From contig WQYJ01000018.1 in assembly GCA_009781325.1 (NCBI GenBank), positions 1 to 16,845 on the forward strand: a DNA stretch of 16,845 nt. Direction: 5' to 3'. Position 1 is the stretch's first letter; each line of letters opens with the position of its first letter. The translations under genes were made by a program, and so were the position numbers. The DNA is from Propionibacteriaceae bacterium (GTDB taxonomy: Bacteria > Actinomycetota > Actinomycetes > Propionibacteriales > Propionibacteriaceae). Positions 13,602 to 16,845 of the stretch are shown here, in pieces. A model generated the notes under the pieces. The model was not told the origin of the DNA and did not search any database. It saw only the letters and a program-made list of their open reading frames with translations.

Positions 13602-14681
13602 GTGAGTTCATCCGTACGCCTGGTCAGTCTTAGTGAGATGACCCGAGACCTCGAGCAAATGCTCCAAGGGTCCCCGGCGGTGCTCGTTCTGGCTGATCCA
13701 GCACGCCCAGCACCCGACCTGAGCGCGCTGCGCCAAGACTTCACAGGAGTTGTCGTAGCAACCTCAGGGTCCACAGGAACACCAAAATGGGTGATGCTCT
13801 CACGCCAAGCTCTCATCGCCGCCGCCGAAGCCTCGCAGGAAAGACTCGGGGGTCCAGGCCAATGGGTGAACCCGCTGTCGCCATGGTGCGTAGCTGGAAT
13901 GATGACCCGAGTACGGGCGATTCTCGCTGGCAAGCCCCACTTCGATGTGCTTCCTCACTTGGACGATCTGGCTCACACCGATCAACCTGGATTCATCTCC
14001 GTTGTTCCACCCCAGCTTCATCATGGGTTGCTGGACCCCGATATTTCGCGGAAGTTGGGTGCCTTCACAGCCGTACTCGTCGGCGGTTCCCCCTTGGGCA
14101 AGCTCTTGCGCTCCCAGGCAGAGGATGCTGGAATCAGCGTCGTGAGCACCTATGGGATGAGTGAAACCTGTGGGGGAGTGGTCTATGACGGCCTTCCGCT
14201 GAGCGGGGTTGAGGTGAGGCTCGACAAAGAAAGGGTTGTCCTGGACACACCAACAGTTTTTGACGGCTACCTGGGTGATCCGAAACTGACTGCGGATCTC
14301 CTTGATCAGTCGCGGTTCATGACCTCAGATCGCGGGCGTTTCGTGGAGGGACGCCTAGAAATCCTTGGGCGTATCGACGATGTGATCCTCTCAGGAGGAC
14401 AAAATGTGGACCTCGGGGAAGTCCAACGCCGACTCGATGAGTTTTTTGCCCAACAAACAGCGTGTTTCGTGGTTGACGATCAGGTGTGGGGAACCACCAT
14501 CCTCGTAGCCTCCACAGGACCGGGATTGCCGGAGATCCGTGACAAGCTTTCACCTTACCTCACATCTGCTGCTCGCCCTCGTGGAGTCCTGGAGGTCAGT
14601 ACCCTTCCTAGGACCAGCTCTGGCAAGATTGACCGTATAGCTCTAGTCGAGGAATGGAGAGGCAGTGGCCAGCGTACGTGA
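13602..14681 (+). CDS. menE: o-Succinylbenzoate-CoA ligase
   Basis: A 359-residue member of the AMP-forming acyl-CoA synthetase family, of the short actinobacterial MenE size. It activates o-succinylbenzoate to its CoA thioester in menaquinone synthesis. Motifs: ATSGSTGTPK (53-62, phosphate loop), YGMSET (184-189), TSDRG (241-245), GRIDDVILSGGQNV (256-269), and the C-terminal SSGKIDR (339-345) with catalytic Lys342. The N-terminal region is short compared with full-length acyl ligases, as expected here. The GTG start lacks a ribosome site and lies six bases after a -10-like box. It heads the menE-menA-menC-menD operon and overlaps menA by 17 bases. Confidence 0.9.
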   Translation: MSSSVRLVSLSEMTRDLEQMLQGSPAVLVLADPARPAPDLSALRQDFTGVVVATSGSTGTPKWVMLSRQALIAAAEASQERLGGPGQWVNPLSPWCVAGMMTRVRAILAGKPHFDVLPHLDDLAHTDQPGFISVVPPQLHHGLLDPDISRKLGAFTAVLVGGSPLGKLLRSQAEDAGISVVSTYGMSETCGGVVYDGLPLSGVEVRLDKERVVLDTPTVFDGYLGDPKLTADLLDQSRFMTSDRGRFVEGRLEILGRIDDVILSGGQNVDLGEVQRRLDEFFAQQTACFVVDDQVWGTTILVASTGPGLPEIRDKLSPYLTSAARPRGVLEVSTLPRTSSGKIDRIALVEEWRGSGQRT

Positions 14682-15693
14682 GTGGCTGGAGGGAGCCCGG
14701 ATCAGGACCCTGTCAGCTTCGACTGCACCAGTTTTCGCTGGGACAGCTACGGCATGGTTCGCCGGACCGATAACCGATCCACCGTTCGTACCAGGTCAAA
14801 GAAGTACAGCGCTGCTGCTGCTTGTCCTCTGCCTGATTGTGGGTCTGGGTTTCCAAATCGGGAGTAACTTCGCCAATGACTACTCCGATGGAATGAGGGG
14901 CACAGATGACCACCGCATCGGCCCCCAACGCCTTGTTGGATCTGGGGCTGTGGCACCAAGACTCGTCAAGCGAGCAGCCTTTGTGTCCTTCGCGGTTGCC
15001 TGTCTTGCCGGACTGCTGGTGGTGGGGATGGCCATCAGTGCAGCGTCAAATTCCTGGGAAGAAGTCCTGGCCAACCCCAGTGAGCTCCAAACCATTGTCT
15101 TCTTAGTCCTGATTGGCCTTGCCTGCCTTCTGGCTGCCTGGTTCTACACCGGTGGACGAAAACCCTATGGTTACGCTGGGCTAGGTGAGGTGTTCGTCTT
15201 CATCTTCTTTGGTCTGGTTGCCACCGCCGGGTCTTCATTCGTACAGTCAGGTTTAGTCTGTGTGGCCATCGATGACTTTGTCTGCGAAATCCACAGGGAC
15301 TTTCCCTGGGCGGCAAGTCTGATCATCGGGGCAGTCATGGGTGCTCTAGCTACAGCCATCCTTGTTGCGAACAATCTGCGTGATCTAGCCTCGGATGCCC
15401 AAGCAGGCAAGTACACTCTGCCGGTGCGTCTCGGCGATACCCGCACCCGCTGGTTTTATGTCATCCTCATCGCAGCCTCGATCCTGGGGTTCGTCGCCGT
15501 GGCATGGCTCACATCATGGTTTACTCTGTTGTCGCTTCTGGGCCTAGTGCTGATTATTCGCCCAGCCATTCGAGTCATCCAGGGTGCAACAGGGCGGGAA
15601 CTGATCAGTGTTCTTAAGTGGACTGGTTTGGCCGAGCTCGCCTGCGCAATTCTGCTCGGCGTGGGGCTGTGGATTGGTTGGCTCTATGGCTGA
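14665..15693 (+). CDS. menA: 1,4-Dihydroxy-2-naphthoate polyprenyltransferase
   Basis: A 342-residue integral membrane prenyltransferase of the UbiA family. It joins a polyprenyl diphosphate to 1,4-dihydroxy-2-naphthoate to give demethylmenaquinone. The first Asp-rich motif is NFANDYSDGMRGTDD (68-82) and the second NNLRDLASDAQAGKYTLPVRLG (236-257); both bind Mg2+ and the diphosphate. About eight helices alternate with these loops. A loop of roughly 15 residues (about 201-214, IDDFVCEIHRDFPW) between helices carries a cysteine and acidic residues. The GTG at 14665 has GGAGAGG close upstream (14656-14662) and starts inside menE, which suggests coupled translation. Confidence 0.92.
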   Translation: MASVREWLEGARIRTLSASTAPVFAGTATAWFAGPITDPPFVPGQRSTALLLLVLCLIVGLGFQIGSNFANDYSDGMRGTDDHRIGPQRLVGSGAVAPRLVKRAAFVSFAVACLAGLLVVGMAISAASNSWEEVLANPSELQTIVFLVLIGLACLLAAWFYTGGRKPYGYAGLGEVFVFIFFGLVATAGSSFVQSGLVCVAIDDFVCEIHRDFPWAASLIIGAVMGALATAILVANNLRDLASDAQAGKYTLPVRLGDTRTRWFYVILIAASILGFVAVAWLTSWFTLLSLLGLVLIIRPAIRVIQGATGRELISVLKWTGLAELACAILLGVGLWIGWLYG

Positions 15694-16639
15694 GGTCTTT
15701 TCCATCCCCATGGCGATTGGCTTCCGTGGGCTCACCCAACGCACCGGGATGCTGATTCGCGGCGAGGCTGGATGGGGGGAGTGGAGCCCATTTCCGGAGT
15801 ACGGTGACGCTGAGGCATCGGTGTGGCTCAAGGCTGCCCTCGAGGCAGCTAACCAGGGGTTTCCTCCGCCGGTGCGTTCATCTATCGAAGTCAATGTGAC
15901 AATTCCAGCCTGTGATCCAGAGACTGCGCACCGCCTGGCACGGGAGTCTGACTGCCGTACGGCGAAAGTCAAGGTAGCCCAAACGGGGCACACCCTGGCC
16001 GAGGATCTGGCTCGTGTCGAAGCTGTTCGTGATGCTATGGGAGCCGATGCGAAGCTCCGGGTGGATGCCAACGGTGCCTGGAGTGTGGATGAAGCAGTCC
16101 AGGCTCTATCTCAGCTCGATCGTTTTGATCTGGAGTATGCCGAGCAGCCCTGCAGAACTGTCGAGGAACTAGCTGTTCTTCGCCGCAAGACATCCATCAG
16201 AATCGCAGCAGATGAGTCCATCCGCCGGGCTGCGGATCCCTTGAGAGTCAAAGAGCTTGCTGCCGCTGATGTTGTTGTCCTCAAAGTCGCTCCTCTAGGT
16301 GGGGTACGCGCATGTTTGAATTTAGCTGAAGACCTGGGGATGGATGTCGTGGTGTCTTCTGCTGTAGAAACCTCCGTGGGTCTTCGGGCCGGAATCGCCT
16401 TGGCTGCAGCCTTGCCCGAGCTCACCTATGCCTGCGGCCTGAATACAGCAGGGCTTCTCGGCGGTGATTGTGCCCGCGACTCACTGACAGCGATCGATGG
16501 GCGCATTCCCGTACGCGATGTTCATGTGGAGCCTTCCCTGCTCGACAGGTACCGCGCTGAGCAGGACACGCGTTCGATCTGGGAAACTCGCTTGTTGCGC
16601 TGCCAATCCTATCTCGGCGCCAGATCTTTAGATGAGTGA
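15686..16639 (+). CDS. menC: o-Succinylbenzoate synthase
   Basis: A 317-residue enolase-superfamily enzyme that dehydrates SHCHC to o-succinylbenzoate. Active-site residues are Lys94 and Lys96 (KVKV), Asp127 (RVDANG), Glu153 (YAEQP), Asp176 (AADES) and Lys200 (VLKVAPLGG). A glycine-rich stretch follows (GLNTAGLLGGD, 251-261). The short actinobacterial MenC length fits. The ATG at 15686 overlaps the menA stop by eight bases; an in-frame start at 15608 would add 26 residues lying within menA and is unlikely. Identity as MenC rather than another enolase-superfamily member is supported by the men neighbours. Confidence 0.9.
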   Translation: MAEVFSIPMAIGFRGLTQRTGMLIRGEAGWGEWSPFPEYGDAEASVWLKAALEAANQGFPPPVRSSIEVNVTIPACDPETAHRLARESDCRTAKVKVAQTGHTLAEDLARVEAVRDAMGADAKLRVDANGAWSVDEAVQALSQLDRFDLEYAEQPCRTVEELAVLRRKTSIRIAADESIRRAADPLRVKELAAADVVVLKVAPLGGVRACLNLAEDLGMDVVVSSAVETSVGLRAGIALAAALPELTYACGLNTAGLLGGDCARDSLTAIDGRIPVRDVHVEPSLLDRYRAEQDTRSIWETRLLRCQSYLGARSLDE

Positions 16640-16666
16640 CTGATATGGTCAGACAAGGAGATAGTC

Positions 16667-16845
16667 ATGGATGACCTGCGCACAGCGCCCTCTGTCTTAG
16701 CCGGAGCAATCCTCATCGACGAATTAGCGGCGATGGGTGTCACCGATATTGTGTGCTGTCCGGGATCCCGCAGTGCACCCCTGGCCTATGCTGCCGCAGC
16801 AGCTCACACAGCAGGGCGGGTCCGTCTCCATATGCGCCTTGATGA
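16667..16845 (+). CDS. menD: SEPHCHC synthase, 3' end missing
   Basis: The first 59 codons are present. The thiamine-diphosphate-dependent enzyme joins isochorismate with 2-oxoglutarate in the first committed step of menaquinone synthesis. CCPGSRSAPLAYA (about 35-47) is the conserved MenD N-terminal motif, and the window ends in the LHMRLD stretch that in family members continues into the catalytic glutamate region. AAGGAG (16655-16660) is six bases before the ATG. The gene follows menC by 27 bases with no terminator, so it is in the operon. Confidence 0.9.
   Translation, partial: MDDLRTAPSVLAGAILIDELAAMGVTDIVCCPGSRSAPLAYAAAAAHTAGRVRLHMRLD

Noticed and set aside
15608..15685. N-terminal extension of MenC from an upstream in-frame start
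   Set aside because: It lies within the end of menA and reads as frame-shifted membrane-protein sequence; ATG 15686 fits the family length.
1..16845. tRNA, rRNA, CRISPR array, phage, toxin-antitoxin or defence genes
   Set aside because: Scanning of both strands by eye showed no cloverleaf-like genes, no regularly spaced direct repeats and no matching protein motifs.

Overview
The window looks like the chromosome of an actinobacterium of moderate GC content. The evidence is a WhiB-family regulator, a DivIVA-like coiled-coil protein, DUF3499 and DUF5719 genes, short actinobacterial-type MenE and MenA proteins, many GTG starts and several apparently leaderless genes. Gene order from 1065 to 10746 (GDP-mannose pyrophosphorylase, WhiB2-like regulator, GT2, DUF5719, an oppositely oriented degenerate zincin, DUF3499, phosphomannomutase, Trm112-like, SIS protein) matches, from memory, the Rv3265c-Rv3256c neighbourhood of Mycobacterium tuberculosis. 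The genus cannot be fixed from the sequence; the menaquinone genes point to a respiring or menaquinone-using lineage.

Region 1 (1-1064) is the 3' part of a coiled-coil DivIVA-like gene, then a perfect 16-bp-arm hairpin that probably ends it. Region 2 (1065-7265) runs manC, a small two-helix membrane protein, whiB2-like, a 1025-residue GT2/multi-spanning membrane protein and a DUF5719 surface protein. These genes are tightly packed or overlapping, and whiB has its own palindrome-bearing promoter. Region 3 (7267-11204) starts with the convergent pseudo-zincin gene. A divergent promoter region then serves DUF3499, manB, Trm112-like, SIS protein and aroQ. ManC and ManB together make GDP-mannose from mannose-6-phosphate; the GT2 and DUF5719 proteins are reasonable candidates for using activated sugars at the envelope, but that link is inferred. 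No manA is present in the window.

Region 4 (11213-13531) holds a SprT-like zinc protein, a convergent CPBP intramembrane protease, a 110-nt palindromic repeat-like element, a small lipoprotein and a PLDc_N-type membrane protein. Region 5 (13602-end) is the menaquinone operon menE-menA-menC-menD, with menD cut by the window end.

The strongest unexplained signal is regulatory. Seven of the genes that head a transcription unit (manC, pseudo-zincin, DUF3499, manB, lipoprotein, PLDc_N, menE) lack a useful Shine-Dalgarno and have a -10-like hexamer (TAnnnT, or CATAAT for menE) followed by exactly six bases and then the start codon. This is the layout expected for leaderless mRNAs. The second is the 110-nt element at 12685-12794, whose hairpin core CCTGCC/GGCAGG recurs in the 1002-1035 hairpin. 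No transposase, phage, CRISPR, tRNA or rRNA gene was seen, and no clear undescribed defence or mobile system is present.
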